A DNA stretch of 64,000 bases, taken from assembly GCA_963760965.1 (NCBI GenBank), contig CAVXEW010000014.1, positions 124,001-188,000 on the forward strand, written 5' to 3'. This document shows, piece after piece, positions 38,105 to 48,907 of the stretch (position 1 is its first letter; each line of letters begins with the position of its first letter). This DNA is from Pararhizobium_B sp963760965. GTDB lineage: Bacteria; Pseudomonadota; Alphaproteobacteria; Rhizobiales; Rhizobiaceae. A program made the translations under genes and the position numbers. A model generated the notes under the pieces. That model saw nothing but the letters and a program-made list of their open reading frames with translations. It was not told the DNA's origin and ran no database searches.

Positions 38105-39388
38105 TCATTGACCTTTCTGAGTATCCACGGGCTGAACCAGAACGACTTTCTTCTTTCCAAACTGAACCTTATAGGCCCCCGAATTCTGGTCCACATCTTC
38201 CCAGGGAATTATTTCCTTTGGGTCCCTGACCACCCTGTCGTTTATCCGGACGCCGCCTTCAGCCATCTTGCGCCGGACTTCGGAGGTCGATTTGAAGAGG
38301 CCAGATGCGAATGCGATGGCGGTCGTGGAGCGGCCGTATTGCCACTCATCATCCAGTCCCCTGTCTATGGTGGTTCTCGGCAGCGAGGCGGCGAGCGTGC
38401 CTTCCTCGAACGTCATCCGCGCTGTCTCCGCGGCCTGCTCGGCTGCAGCTCGTCCGTGCAGCATGGCCGTGACTTCCGTCGCGAGAATTTTCTTCACCTC
38501 GTTGATCTCGCCGCCGCCGACTTCCGCGAGCCTGCCGATCTCCTGCATCGGCAGCGTCGTGTAGAGCTTGAGGAAGCGGACGACGTCGGCGTCCTCGGTG
38601 TTCCGCCAGTATTGCCAGAAGTCGTAGGCGGGGAGCATGTCGGGATTGAGCCAGATCGCGCCCTGCGCGGACTTGCCCATCTTGCCGCCGGAGGCCGTCG
38701 TCAGGAGCGGGGAGGTCAGGGCGTAAAGCTGTTTCGTGCCCATGCGATGGCCGAGATCGATGCCGCTGACGATGTTGCCCCACTGGTCCGAGCCGCCCAT
38801 CTGCAGGCGGCAGTCGTAGCGCCGCGCCAGTTCCACGAAGTCGTAGGCCTGGAGAATCATGTAGTTGAACTCGAGGAACGAAAGCGACTGCTCGCGGTCG
38901 AGCCTGAGCTTCACCGAATCGAAGGAGAGCATCCGGTTGACGGAGAAATGCCGGCCGACATCGCGGAGGAATTCCAGATAGTTTATGCCGCGCAGCCAGT
39001 CGGCATTGTTGAGCATCAGCGCGTCGGTCGAGCCATCGCCATAGGCAAGGTACCGGGCGAACACGTCCTTCAGCGAGGCGATGTTCTCCTCGATCTTCTC
39101 GACCGTCATCAATTGCCGCGCTTCGTCCTTGAAGGAGGGATCCCCGACCATTCCCGTGCCGCCGCCCATGAGGGAGATCGGCCGGTGCCCGGTCTGCTGC
39201 AGCCAGTGGAGCAGCATGATCTGGATCAGGGATCCGGCATGCAGGCTGGAAGCGGTCGGGTCGAAGCCGATATAGGCAGTGACCGTCTCCTTCTGTAATA
39301 GTGCGTCGAGGCCGGAATCATCGGACGTCTGCTGGATGAAGCCGCGCTCCGAGAGGGTGCGAAGGAAATCGGATTTGAACGCTGACAT
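38105..39388 (-). CDS. tyrS: Tyrosyl-tRNA synthetase
   Basis: 427 aa class I synthetase charging tRNA-Tyr. HIGH-like motif in GFDPTASSLHAGSLIQIMLL, the KMSKS-like motif as GGKMGKSAQGAIWL, the tyrosine-binding region YDFVELARRYDCRLQMGGSDQWGNI, and a C-terminal S4-like RNA-binding segment (FKSTSEVRRKMAEGGVRINDRVVRDP). The start at 39388 (MSAFKSDFL) was chosen at the domain boundary. Divergent from anmK. Confidence 0.97.
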   Translation of the reverse strand: MSAFKSDFLRTLSERGFIQQTSDDSGLDALLQKETVTAYIGFDPTASSLHAGSLIQIMLLHWLQQTGHRPISLMGGGTGMVGDPSFKDEARQLMTVEKIEENIASLKDVFARYLAYGDGSTDALMLNNADWLRGINYLEFLRDVGRHFSVNRMLSFDSVKLRLDREQSLSFLEFNYMILQAYDFVELARRYDCRLQMGGSDQWGNIVSGIDLGHRMGTKQLYALTSPLLTTASGGKMGKSAQGAIWLNPDMLPAYDFWQYWRNTEDADVVRFLKLYTTLPMQEIGRLAEVGGGEINEVKKILATEVTAMLHGRAAAEQAAETARMTFEEGTLAASLPRTTIDRGLDDEWQYGRSTTAIAFASGLFKSTSEVRRKMAEGGVRINDRVVRDPKEIIPWEDVDQNSGAYKVQFGKKKVVLVQPVDTQKGQ

Positions 39389-39513
39389 GAACTGCTTTCC
39401 CTGGAAGGACACGGGCAGGAAGCGACGAGCAGCTTGCCCGGCGCGGCGTTTAGCATCCTTTCCCGGCGAATTCACCCCTTTGTTGGACGGCCGGAGACCG
39501 TCGCCGGTCGGCC

Positions 39514-40677
39514 ATGGCTGAAGGCGGAAACGTTCTCAGGGCCATCGGCCTGATGAGCGGCACCTCGCTCGACGGGATCGACGTGGCTCTCGTGACGACG
39601 GACGGCGAGGCTTTCGTCACACGCGGGCCTTTCACGAGCGTGCCGTACGACCCGGGCTTCCGCAAGCGGCTCGCCGGCGCACTCGATACGGCAATGTCGA
39701 TCGGCCGTCGCGACGAGCGTCCCGGCGACCTTGCGGAAATCGAGCGCGAGATCACCCTGCTCCACGCGCGGGCCGTCGAGGCTTTCCTTGCCGCCCATCG
39801 TCTCGAGGGGGCGTCGGTCGACCTTATCGGCTTTCACGGGCAGACCGTCCTTCACCGCCCGCGGCAGGGCCTGACGGTACAGCTCGGTGACGGCCCGCTG
39901 CTCGCGCGCGAGACCGGGTGCCCGGTCGTCTACGACATGCGCGCCAATGACATGCGGCACGGCGGGGAAGGGGCCCCGCTCGCGCCCGCCTATCATCGCG
40001 CGCTTGCGGCGAACCTGCCGGAGGGGCTGCGCCAGCTGCCGGCGGTCTTCGTCAATATCGGCGGTATCTCGAACATCACCTATGTCGGGCGGGAGGGTGA
40101 ACTCATCGCCTTCGATTCCGGCCCTGGCAACACGCTGATCGACCGATGGGTCGAGCGCCACGCGGGCGTTCCCTTCGACCAGGGCGGGGCGATCGCCAGC
40201 GAAGGGCATGTTCTCCCGGGTCTGGCGCGCCGCTATCTGGAGTCCGACTTCTTCACGTCAGACAAGCGTCGTTCGCTGGACCGCAACGACTTCATGCCGC
40301 CGGCCGATGACGAGGCGAGCCTCGAGGACGGCGCGCGCACGCTCGGGCACGTCGCGGCGGCTGCGATCCTGAAGGCGGCGGACCACCTGCCCGAGACGCC
40401 GCGGGTATGGATCGTGTGCGGTGGCGGACGGTTGAACCGGGTCGTCCTGGACGACATGCGGACGCTGGCAGGCGGCGATGCCCGGGTTGCCGTCGCCGAG
40501 GAGGCCGGCCTGGACGGCGACGCCGTCGAGGCGGAGGCATGGGCCTATCTGGCGGTCCGCGCGCGCCGGGGCCTGCCGCTCACGTGGCCCCGGACGACCT
40601 CTGTCACCGAGCCGGTCACCGGCGGGGAACTTGCGCTTCCCGGGGCCGGCAGCCAGAGTGCCGGGGTGGCAGGCTGA
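39514..40677 (+). CDS. anmK: Anhydro-N-acetylmuramic acid kinase
   Basis: 387 aa ASKHA-fold kinase that phosphorylates 1,6-anhydro-MurNAc in peptidoglycan recycling. RAIGLMSGTSLDGIDVALV (phosphate-binding start), GFHGQTVLHRP, DMRANDMRHGGEGAPLAPAYHRAL, VNIGGISNITY and FDSGPGNTLID are classical. Head-to-head with tyrS, a pairing common in proteobacteria. An adjacent methyltransferase gene follows after 19 bases. Confidence 0.96.
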   Translation: MAEGGNVLRAIGLMSGTSLDGIDVALVTTDGEAFVTRGPFTSVPYDPGFRKRLAGALDTAMSIGRRDERPGDLAEIEREITLLHARAVEAFLAAHRLEGASVDLIGFHGQTVLHRPRQGLTVQLGDGPLLARETGCPVVYDMRANDMRHGGEGAPLAPAYHRALAANLPEGLRQLPAVFVNIGGISNITYVGREGELIAFDSGPGNTLIDRWVERHAGVPFDQGGAIASEGHVLPGLARRYLESDFFTSDKRRSLDRNDFMPPADDEASLEDGARTLGHVAAAAILKAADHLPETPRVWIVCGGGRLNRVVLDDMRTLAGGDARVAVAEEAGLDGDAVEAEAWAYLAVRARRGLPLTWPRTTSVTEPVTGGELALPGAGSQSAGVAG

Positions 40678-40696
40678 CGGCAGGAGACAGGACGGA

Positions 40697-41341
40697 TTGG
40701 CTGACGGAAACAGAGATAGCTGGCTCAGACGCGGAAGCGTCGAGAGCGCCGAGGTCGGCGCCTATTATGACGACCTCGCGGAAGTCTACGACGCGCAGCT
40801 CGAGGCCTGGGACTACCGAGCGCCGGCGGAGGCCGCCGAATTGCTGCGGCAGCATGTGGCTGCGGAGAGGGCGGTCTTCGATGCAGGGTGCGGGACCGGC
40901 CTGACGGGGGCGGCACTACGGTCGGCCGGCTTCTCCGGTCCCGTCGACGGCGCCGATCTCTCGCCCCGTTCGGTCGCCCTGGCAGAGCAACGCGGCGTCT
41001 ACCGATCCGTGCGAATTCTCGACTTTCAGGAATTGCCGCTTCCTGTCGATGAAAATACATACGATGCAAGCATTTGCATCAGCGTTCTGACCTACATCCT
41101 GAACGCAGAGGCATTTCTGCGCGAATTGTGCAGGCTGACGCGACCGGGTGGCGTCATCGTATTCTCGCATCGCGACGACCTGTTCCGGACGCAGGATTTC
41201 GGCGCCATGATCAACAGGCTGGCCGAAGGCAACGTCTGGTCGCAACTCGCATTGACCGAGCCGCAGGCTTACCTGCCGGAAAACCCGGACTTCGGCGAAG
41301 ACATCCGCGTCATCTTCGGCGCCTGCCGGGTCGAAGGCTGA
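40697..41341 (+). CDS. Class I SAM-dependent methyltransferase
   Basis: 214 aa. Rossmann methyltransferase: motif I VFDAGCGTGLTG (60-71), the acidic loop VDGADLSPRSVALAEQRG, a post-motif segment YDASICISVLTYI and LTRPGGVIVFSHRDD. The substrate is unknown. The start is the TTG at 40697 preceded by GGAGACAGGACGG; no ATG is placed suitably. Probably co-transcribed with anmK. Confidence 0.82.
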   Translation: MADGNRDSWLRRGSVESAEVGAYYDDLAEVYDAQLEAWDYRAPAEAAELLRQHVAAERAVFDAGCGTGLTGAALRSAGFSGPVDGADLSPRSVALAEQRGVYRSVRILDFQELPLPVDENTYDASICISVLTYILNAEAFLRELCRLTRPGGVIVFSHRDDLFRTQDFGAMINRLAEGNVWSQLALTEPQAYLPENPDFGEDIRVIFGACRVEG

Positions 41342-41357
41342 AGCGGCGACGCGGACC

Positions 41358-42035
41358 TCAGCGGATCCGCTTTGCCGCCGGCTCGGGCACGAGCTCGCCG
41401 GCGAGCCGCCGGTCGAGATAGTCCGAGCATTCCTCCACCAGCCTGTCGACTTGGCCGGAGAAAAAGTGGTTGGCGCCGGGCACGGACTTCTGCGTGATCA
41501 GGATTCCCTTCTGCTGCTTCAGCTTGTCGACGAGCCCCTGCACATCCTTCTCCGGTGCGACGCGGTCCTGGTCGCCGTGAATGATGAGGCCGGACGAGGG
41601 GCAGGGCGCGAGGAAGGAGAAGTCGTAGATGTTGGGCTGCGGCGCGATCGACATGAAGCCCTCGATTTCCGGCCGGCGCATGAGCAACTGCATGCCGATC
41701 CATGCGCCGAAGGAGTAGCCGGCGACCCAGCAGCTCTTGGAGTCCGGATGCAGGCTCTGGATCCAGTCCAGCGCGCCCGCCGCGTCCGAGAGCTCTCCTG
41801 CGCCGTGGTCGAACTCGCCCTGGCTGCGTCCGATTCCGCGGAAATTGAAGCGCAGCGTCGTGAAGCCGCGCTGCTGGAACATGTAGAACAACTGGTACAC
41901 GATCTGGTTGTTCATCGTGCCGCCGAACTGCGGATGCGGGTGAAGCACGACCGCGATCGGCGCGTTCTTCTGCTTGGACGGCTGGTAGCGGCCTTCCAGG
42001 CGACCGGCAGGACCGTTGAAAATGACCTCTGGCAT
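41358..42035 (-). CDS. Alpha/beta hydrolase
   Basis: 225 aa cytoplasmic hydrolase with LHPHPQFGGTMNNQIVYQL, FNFRGIGRSQG and nucleophile Ser108 in GYSFGAW; Asp in HGDQDRVAP and His in GANHFF complete a triad. Related to serine aminopeptidase S33/xaa-Pro type and dienelactone hydrolases; the real substrate is not known. Convergent with the methyltransferase gene by a 16-base gap. Confidence 0.88.
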   Translation of the reverse strand: MPEVIFNGPAGRLEGRYQPSKQKNAPIAVVLHPHPQFGGTMNNQIVYQLFYMFQQRGFTTLRFNFRGIGRSQGEFDHGAGELSDAAGALDWIQSLHPDSKSCWVAGYSFGAWIGMQLLMRRPEIEGFMSIAPQPNIYDFSFLAPCPSSGLIIHGDQDRVAPEKDVQGLVDKLKQQKGILITQKSVPGANHFFSGQVDRLVEECSDYLDRRLAGELVPEPAAKRIR

Positions 42036-42107
42036 GTATTCTCCGTTGAAGCGGGATCCGGCGCAGCGCTTTGCGGCCCATGGGCCCCCATACTGTCGCC
42101 TGCGACC

Positions 42108-42136
42108 TTGACGGCGCGATATGGTCTTCTTAGAAA
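42108..42136 (+). promoter_or_regulatory. Promoter of the suf operon
   Basis: TTGACG (42108-42113), 17-base spacer, TAGAAA (42131-42136). The transcript would start near 42143, inside the iron-response palindrome, and lead into the cysteine desulfurase and sufBCDS genes. Confidence 0.6.
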
Positions 42137-42140
42137 CCAG

Positions 42141-42157
42141 TTTAGAACTGTTCGAAA
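42141..42157 (+). promoter_or_regulatory. Irr-type iron control element (ICE box)
   Basis: TTTAGAACTGTTCGAAA: the left half is a perfect match to the Rhizobiales Irr consensus TTTAGAA-N3-TTCTAAA and the right half differs in one base. Lying just after the -10, it is placed for repression, as known for suf genes of this order. Sequence match only. Confidence 0.65.
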
Positions 42158-42270
42158 CTGCGGGCCGTGGCCCGGTTTCATGGGTGAGGTGTCATAAGGC
42201 AAGCCGGTTCGGAAATTCAAGGAAAATGAACCGGCCGCCATTGGCGAAGGCAACGGAAAGAAGCGGTCCG

Positions 42271-43449
42271 ATGGCCGGCGAGCGCGCTTATCTCGACTGG
42301 AATGCGACGGCGCCCCTGCGGGCGGACGCGCGGCGGGCGTCCTGCGACGCGCTCGACCTGGTCGGGAATCCGTCCTCTGTTCACCGGGAAGGGCGGGCCG
42401 CAAGGGCTTCCCTCGAAAAGGCGCGCGCAGCTGTCGCCGATCTGGTCGGTGCGGAGCCGGCACAGGTCGTCTTTACCAGTGGCGCGACCGAGGCCGCCAG
42501 CCACGTTCTGACGCCGGACTTCCGCATGGGCAAGGCACCGCTCGCCGTCTCACGGCTCTACGCTGGAGCGACCGAGCACAGCTGTGTCCTCGAGGCCGGG
42601 AGGTTCGCCGCCGGCGACCTTGCGACGGTGCCGGTGGACGGGGACGGTTTGCTCGACATGGCTCGCCTCGCAGCGCTGCTGGCCGCGCACGACGATTCGG
42701 CAGGCCTCCCGATGGTTGCGGTCCAACTCGTCAACAATGAGACGGGCGTGATCCAGCCCGTTGCCGCGATCGCCGAAATCGTCAGGGCGCACAAGGGTAT
42801 CCTCGTCGTTGACGCCGTCCAGGCCGCCGGGCGCATCCCTGTTTCCATCGGGGAACTCGGCGCGGACTTCCTTTTCCTGTCGTCGCACAAGATCGGCGGT
42901 CCGAAAGGCGCTGGCGCGCTCGTCTCGGCGGGTGAGATCATGATGCCCGCTCCCATTCTTCGGGGCGGCGGCCAGGAAAAGGGTCACCGCGCCGGTACCG
43001 AGAACCTGCCGGCGATCGTGGGATTCGGCGCGGCCGCCTGCGCGGCTGCCGGAGAAGTCGCTTCCTTTGGTCGCGATGTCGGCGCCATGCGCGACCGGCT
43101 GGAAGCGGAGATGACGGCAATCGCCGGCGACGTGACGATCCACGGGCGCAACGCGCCCCGCATCGCCAATACCACCTTCTTCTCCCTGCCCGGGTTGAAG
43201 GCGGAGACAGGACTGATCGCGTTCGACCTCGAAGGCGTTGCGCTGTCGGCCGGGTCGGCATGTTCGTCGGGCAAGGTAAGCCAGAGCCACGTCCTCGCCG
43301 CCATGGGCCGGGACGCCCGCCACGGCGCCCTGCGCGTGAGCCTCGGCAAGACGACCGCGGCGAACGAACTCGATCGCTTCGTTGCCGCTTTCGCGCGGAT
43401 TAGCGGGCGACGCCGTATGCCCGACAGCAAGGTGGAGACCGCTGCCTGA
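42271..43449 (+). CDS. Cysteine desulfurase, NifS/IscS type
   Basis: 392 aa PLP enzyme that releases sulfur from cysteine for Fe-S assembly. Lys207 in SSHKIGGPKG binds PLP; catalytic Cys331 lies in SAGSACSSGKVSQ on a long loop as in class I enzymes. ATEHSCVLEA and NNETGVIQPV are typical. The start at 42271 was chosen because the ribosome-binding stretch GGAAAGAAG suits it; a Met 45 bases upstream is an alternative. First gene of the operon behind the iron box; a second desulfurase (sufS) lies in the same operon. Confidence 0.92.
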   Translation: MAGERAYLDWNATAPLRADARRASCDALDLVGNPSSVHREGRAARASLEKARAAVADLVGAEPAQVVFTSGATEAASHVLTPDFRMGKAPLAVSRLYAGATEHSCVLEAGRFAAGDLATVPVDGDGLLDMARLAALLAAHDDSAGLPMVAVQLVNNETGVIQPVAAIAEIVRAHKGILVVDAVQAAGRIPVSIGELGADFLFLSSHKIGGPKGAGALVSAGEIMMPAPILRGGGQEKGHRAGTENLPAIVGFGAAACAAAGEVASFGRDVGAMRDRLEAEMTAIAGDVTIHGRNAPRIANTTFFSLPGLKAETGLIAFDLEGVALSAGSACSSGKVSQSHVLAAMGRDARHGALRVSLGKTTAANELDRFVAAFARISGRRRMPDSKVETAA

Positions 43450-43587
43450 CAACCGGCCGCCCGCGGGAAGCCACGGCTTTCCGGTTCCGGCGGGATGAAA
43501 ACTTGAGTACAAAAGACTAAATATGCGGTAAGGAACCGCGATCATACGCAGCCGCCGGCCTTGAACCGGCGAGAATTGGAGAGCGCC

Positions 43588-45108
<1,521 letters not shown>

Positions 45109-45175
45109 CGGCCCGCCACATCACTTTCGATTGAATTGGCGCGCATGCGCGCCTGTCCGAGAACGGGGACATCAA

Positions 45176-45931
45176 ATGCTCGAAATCAGGAACCTTCACG
45201 CCCGGATCGCCGAGGACGGCACCGAGATCATCCGCGGGCTGAACCTGTCGGTGAAGGCCGGCGAAGTCGCCGCAATCATGGGCCCGAACGGCTCCGGAAA
45301 ATCGACGCTCTCCTACGTCCTTGCGGGCCGCGAGGACTACGAGGTCACGGAAGGCGCGATACTCTACAACGGCGAGGATATCCTCGAACTCGATCCGGCC
45401 GAGCGGGCTGCCAGAGGCATCTTCCTGGCCTTTCAGTATCCGGTCGAGATTCCCGGCGTCGCAACGATGCAGTTTCTCAAGGTGGCGCTCAACGAGCAGC
45501 GCAAGGCGCGCGGGGAAAGCGAGCTGACGACGCCGGAATTCATGCGCAAGGTGCGTGCCGCGGCCGCCGACCTGAAGATCGACCCGGGCATGCTGAAGCG
45601 TCCGCTGAACGTCGGCTTTTCCGGCGGAGAGAAGAAGCGCGCAGAAATCCTGCAGATGGCCCTTCTGGAACCGCAGCTCTGCGTTCTCGACGAAACGGAT
45701 TCCGGCCTCGATATCGATGCGCTGAAGATTGTCGCCGACGGAGTGAACGCCCTGCGCTCGCCGGACCGTGCGATGCTCGTGATCACGCACTACCAGCGCC
45801 TGCTGCAGTACATCGTCCCCGACACCGTCCACGTTCTCTACAAGGGGCAGGTGATCAAGACCGGCGACAAGGCCCTCGCGCTCGAGCTTGAGCAGGACGG
45901 GTATGCCGGCATCATCGACGCGGCGGCCTGA
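45176..45931 (+). CDS. sufC: SufC ATPase
   Basis: 251 aa ABC-type ATPase that energises the SufBC2D scaffold. Walker A GPNGSGKST, signature FSGGEKKR and Walker B LCVLDETDSGLD are all present; the Q-loop is in FLAFQYPVEIPG. The start at 45176 (MLEIRNLHARI) is at the domain boundary. Confidence 0.97.
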   Translation: MLEIRNLHARIAEDGTEIIRGLNLSVKAGEVAAIMGPNGSGKSTLSYVLAGREDYEVTEGAILYNGEDILELDPAERAARGIFLAFQYPVEIPGVATMQFLKVALNEQRKARGESELTTPEFMRKVRAAAADLKIDPGMLKRPLNVGFSGGEKKRAEILQMALLEPQLCVLDETDSGLDIDALKIVADGVNALRSPDRAMLVITHYQRLLQYIVPDTVHVLYKGQVIKTGDKALALELEQDGYAGIIDAAA

Positions 45932-45962
45932 GGCGGCGAAGATGAGCGAAGGAGCAACACGA

Positions 45963-47237
45963 ATGAACATGCAGACCAAGCCGACCGCGACCGTGGCCGA
46001 GCAGGCGCTGTTCGACAGCTTCGGCGCCCGCCGCTCGGAACTGCCCGGCAGCAGGCCGGTCGCGGCCATGCGAGAGCGCCTGATGGACGACCTGAAGGCC
46101 TCGGGCCTGCCGACGCGGCGCGTCGAGGACTGGCATTACACCGACCTGCGCACGCTGTTGCGGGAGGTGCCGGCCGAGGGGGCATCGGGCCCTCTCGATC
46201 CGATCGCTCCGCTGGTCGGCGGATCGACGGTGCTTGCCGTCGCGAACGGAAATGCCCTCCCGGGCAAGACGCCCGCAGGCGTGACCGCCGCCCCCTTCGC
46301 GGATCGTCTCGCCGACGAGGCGATCGTCAAGCTGCTGACGGTCCAGGGCTCAGACGACGCCATCGGCAAGATCAACGGCGCTCTCGTCACCGGAGGGCTG
46401 GTGCTGGACGTCGCGCCCGGAGCGACGCTCGACCGCCCGCTGGAGGTCCAGGTGCTGCACGGCGCAGGCCAGGCTCATACCCGCTTCCCGGCCAGCATCG
46501 GCGCAAATGCCAGGGCGACGGTCATCGAACGTCACTCGGCCGTCCCCGGCGACGCGGCGCTTGCGTCTTCGATCACCGACCTGGTTGTCGGCGAAGGCGC
46601 GGAAGTCACGTGGATCATTCTCCAGGAACAGGGTCCGGCGGATACGCATCTCGGGCAGATCAACGTGCGGCTCGGGGCCGACGCGCGGCTCATGCTCTGC
46701 GTCGTCAATGCCGGCGGCCACCTCGTCCGCCAGGAGATTCGCGGCGTCGTGGAGGGCGAGGGCGCGGACCTGAAGGTGCGCGGCATCAATCTGCTCGGCG
46801 GCGACAGCCATACGGACGTAACGCTGGTTCTCGGCCATGACGTGCCCGGTACCACCTCGACCGAAATCATGCGGAACGTGGTGTTCGACAAGGCCCGCGG
46901 TGTCTTCCAGGGACAGATCCGCGTTGCCCCCGACGCCCAGAAGACCGATGCGAAGATGGCGTGCAACACGTTGCTTCTGAGCGATGATGGCGAGTTCTCC
47001 AGCAAGCCCGAGCTGGAGATATTCGCCGACGACGTCCAATGCGGCCACGGCGCGACCGTTGCCGACATCGACGAAAACCATCTGTTCTACCTGATGTCGC
47101 GCGGCGTTCCCGAGAAGACGGCGCGCGGCATGCTGGTCAATGCCTTCGTGGCAGAGATCGTCGAGGAACTCGACGACGAAGCCCTGACCGAAGCACTCGA
47201 GGGCGTCGTCGCCGGGTGGCTGGAGGCGCATGGCTGA
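45963..47237 (+). CDS. sufD: Fe-S cluster assembly protein SufD
   Basis: 424 aa SufB paralogue, partner in the SufBC2D complex and involved in iron entry. Carries the SufBD core: RVEDWHYTDLRTLLREVP, DKARGVFQGQIRVAPDAQKTDAKMACNTLLLSDDGEFSSKPELEIFADDVQCGHGATV. RBS GGAG before 45963. Ends eight bases into sufS. Confidence 0.96.
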   Translation: MNMQTKPTATVAEQALFDSFGARRSELPGSRPVAAMRERLMDDLKASGLPTRRVEDWHYTDLRTLLREVPAEGASGPLDPIAPLVGGSTVLAVANGNALPGKTPAGVTAAPFADRLADEAIVKLLTVQGSDDAIGKINGALVTGGLVLDVAPGATLDRPLEVQVLHGAGQAHTRFPASIGANARATVIERHSAVPGDAALASSITDLVVGEGAEVTWIILQEQGPADTHLGQINVRLGADARLMLCVVNAGGHLVRQEIRGVVEGEGADLKVRGINLLGGDSHTDVTLVLGHDVPGTTSTEIMRNVVFDKARGVFQGQIRVAPDAQKTDAKMACNTLLLSDDGEFSSKPELEIFADDVQCGHGATVADIDENHLFYLMSRGVPEKTARGMLVNAFVAEIVEELDDEALTEALEGVVAGWLEAHG

Positions 47238-48480
47238 CATGGACAGGCCCACTACCCGGACCGGCTACGACGTCGACGCGATCCGCAAGGATTTCCCGAT
47301 CCTGGCCCGCGAAGTCTACGGAAAGCCGCTGGTCTACCTCGACAGCGGCGCCTCCGCGCAGAAGCCCGGCGCCGTCATCGAGGCGATGAAGCACGCCTAC
47401 GAGAACGAATACGCCAACGTCCATCGCGGGCTACATTTCCTCTCCAACGCTGCGACCGATGCGTACGAGGCGGCCCGGGAAAAGGTGCGTTCCTTCCTGA
47501 ACGCCGGATCGACCGACGAGATCGTCTTCGCGAAGAATGCCACCGAGGCGATCAACACGGTCGCCTACGGCTGGGGCATGCCGAACATCGGCGAGGGCGA
47601 CGAGATCTGCATCACGATCATGGAGCACCATTCCAACATCGTGCCGTGGCATTTCATCCGCGAGCGGCAGGGCGCCCGCCTGAACTGGGTGCCGGTTGCC
47701 GAGGACGGCTCGTTTTCCCTCGAGGAATTCGAAAGGACGTTGACCGACCGGACGAAGCTCGTGGCGATAACGCACATGTCGAACGTGCTCGGCACCGTCG
47801 TCCCGATCAAGGAAGTCTGCAGGCTGGCGCACGAGCGCGGCATTCCGGTGCTGGTCGACGGCAGCCAGGGTGCGGTGCACCTGCCCGTGGACGTCAGGGA
47901 CATCGGGTGCGACTGGTACGTCTTCACAGGCCACAAGGTCTACGGGCCATCCGGCATCGGCGTGCTTTACGGCCGGAAGGAGATGCTCGACGCCATGCGG
48001 CCGTTCGAGGGGGGCGGGGAGATGATCCTCGACGTCTCGACCGACGAGGTCACCTATGCCGATCCGCCGCACCGTTTCGAGGCGGGGACCCCGCCGATCG
48101 TCCAGGCGATCGGACTGGGAGCGGCGCTCGACTACATGCAGTCGGCCGGACGCGACGCGATCGCTGCCCACGAGGCCGACCTTGTTGCCTATGCGCACGA
48201 GCGGCTCGCAGGAATCAATTCCATGCGCATATTCGGCACCGCTCCGGGAAAGGGAGCCATCGTCTCCTTCGAGATGGAGGGCATCCACGCCCACGACGTC
48301 TCCATGGTGATCGACCGCTCGGGCGTCGCCGTGCGTGCGGGAACGCACTGCGCCAGCCCGCTCTTGAAACGTTTCGGGGTCACCTCTACCTGCAGGGCAT
48401 CCTTCGGTATGTACAATACCCGTGCCGAAGTCGATGCGCTGGCGGAAGCTCTCGAAAAGGCGCGGACCTTCTTTGCGTGA
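47230..48480 (+). CDS. sufS: Cysteine desulfurase SufS
   Basis: 416 aa class II desulfurase. PLP-binding Lys236 in TGHKVYGPSG; catalytic Cys374 in THCASPLL, where most relatives have CAMPLL or CAxPLL. Starts inside the last codons of sufD. No sufE or sufU sulfur acceptor gene is visible in this operon, so the acceptor must be elsewhere. Confidence 0.96.
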   Translation: MADMDRPTTRTGYDVDAIRKDFPILAREVYGKPLVYLDSGASAQKPGAVIEAMKHAYENEYANVHRGLHFLSNAATDAYEAAREKVRSFLNAGSTDEIVFAKNATEAINTVAYGWGMPNIGEGDEICITIMEHHSNIVPWHFIRERQGARLNWVPVAEDGSFSLEEFERTLTDRTKLVAITHMSNVLGTVVPIKEVCRLAHERGIPVLVDGSQGAVHLPVDVRDIGCDWYVFTGHKVYGPSGIGVLYGRKEMLDAMRPFEGGGEMILDVSTDEVTYADPPHRFEAGTPPIVQAIGLGAALDYMQSAGRDAIAAHEADLVAYAHERLAGINSMRIFGTAPGKGAIVSFEMEGIHAHDVSMVIDRSGVAVRAGTHCASPLLKRFGVTSTCRASFGMYNTRAEVDALAEALEKARTFFA

Positions 48481-48494
48481 AGGAAATGAACAAC

Positions 48495-48878
48495 ATGACG
48501 AATGAAGCTCAGATACAGGATACGGCAGGAGAGGCGTCGGGCCTCACCAATTCCGCCCTCCCGCGCGAGGAGCTCGCGCGTCTGACAGACGAAATCGTCT
48601 CCGCGCTGAAAACGGTCTACGACCCCGAGATTCCGGCGGACATCTACGAGCTCGGGCTGATTTACAAGATCGACATCGAGGACGATCGCTCGGTGAAGAT
48701 CGACATGACGCTGACCGCGCCCGGTTGCCCGGTCGCCGGCGAGATGCCGGGCTGGGTGCAGAATGCCGTCGGTGCCGTCGAGGGGGTCTTGGACGTCGAC
48801 GTCAACATGGTGTTCGATCCGCCCTGGACGCCGGACCGCATGTCCGAAGAAGCGCAGGTCGCGATCGGCTGGTACTGA
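48495..48878 (+). CDS. SUF-associated DUF59 (MIP18-like) protein
   Basis: 127 aa. DUF59 domain: VYDPEIPADIYELGLIYKIDI and the reactive-Cys stretch TAPGCPVAGEMPGWV. Such proteins (SufT type) aid maturation of Fe-S enzymes. Met at 48495 has AGGA at better spacing than the Met nine bases before it. Last gene of the suf run before the strand changes. Confidence 0.92.
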   Translation: MTNEAQIQDTAGEASGLTNSALPREELARLTDEIVSALKTVYDPEIPADIYELGLIYKIDIEDDRSVKIDMTLTAPGCPVAGEMPGWVQNAVGAVEGVLDVDVNMVFDPPWTPDRMSEEAQVAIGWY

Positions 48879-48907
48879 TCCGGCTTCGGGACCTGCGGGG
48901 ACCGCTC

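Noticed and set aside
37855..38196. 113-codon minus-strand open frame downstream of tyrS
   Set aside because: Overlaps the end of tyrS and the palindromic repeat; the peptide reads through repeat sequence and looks spurious.
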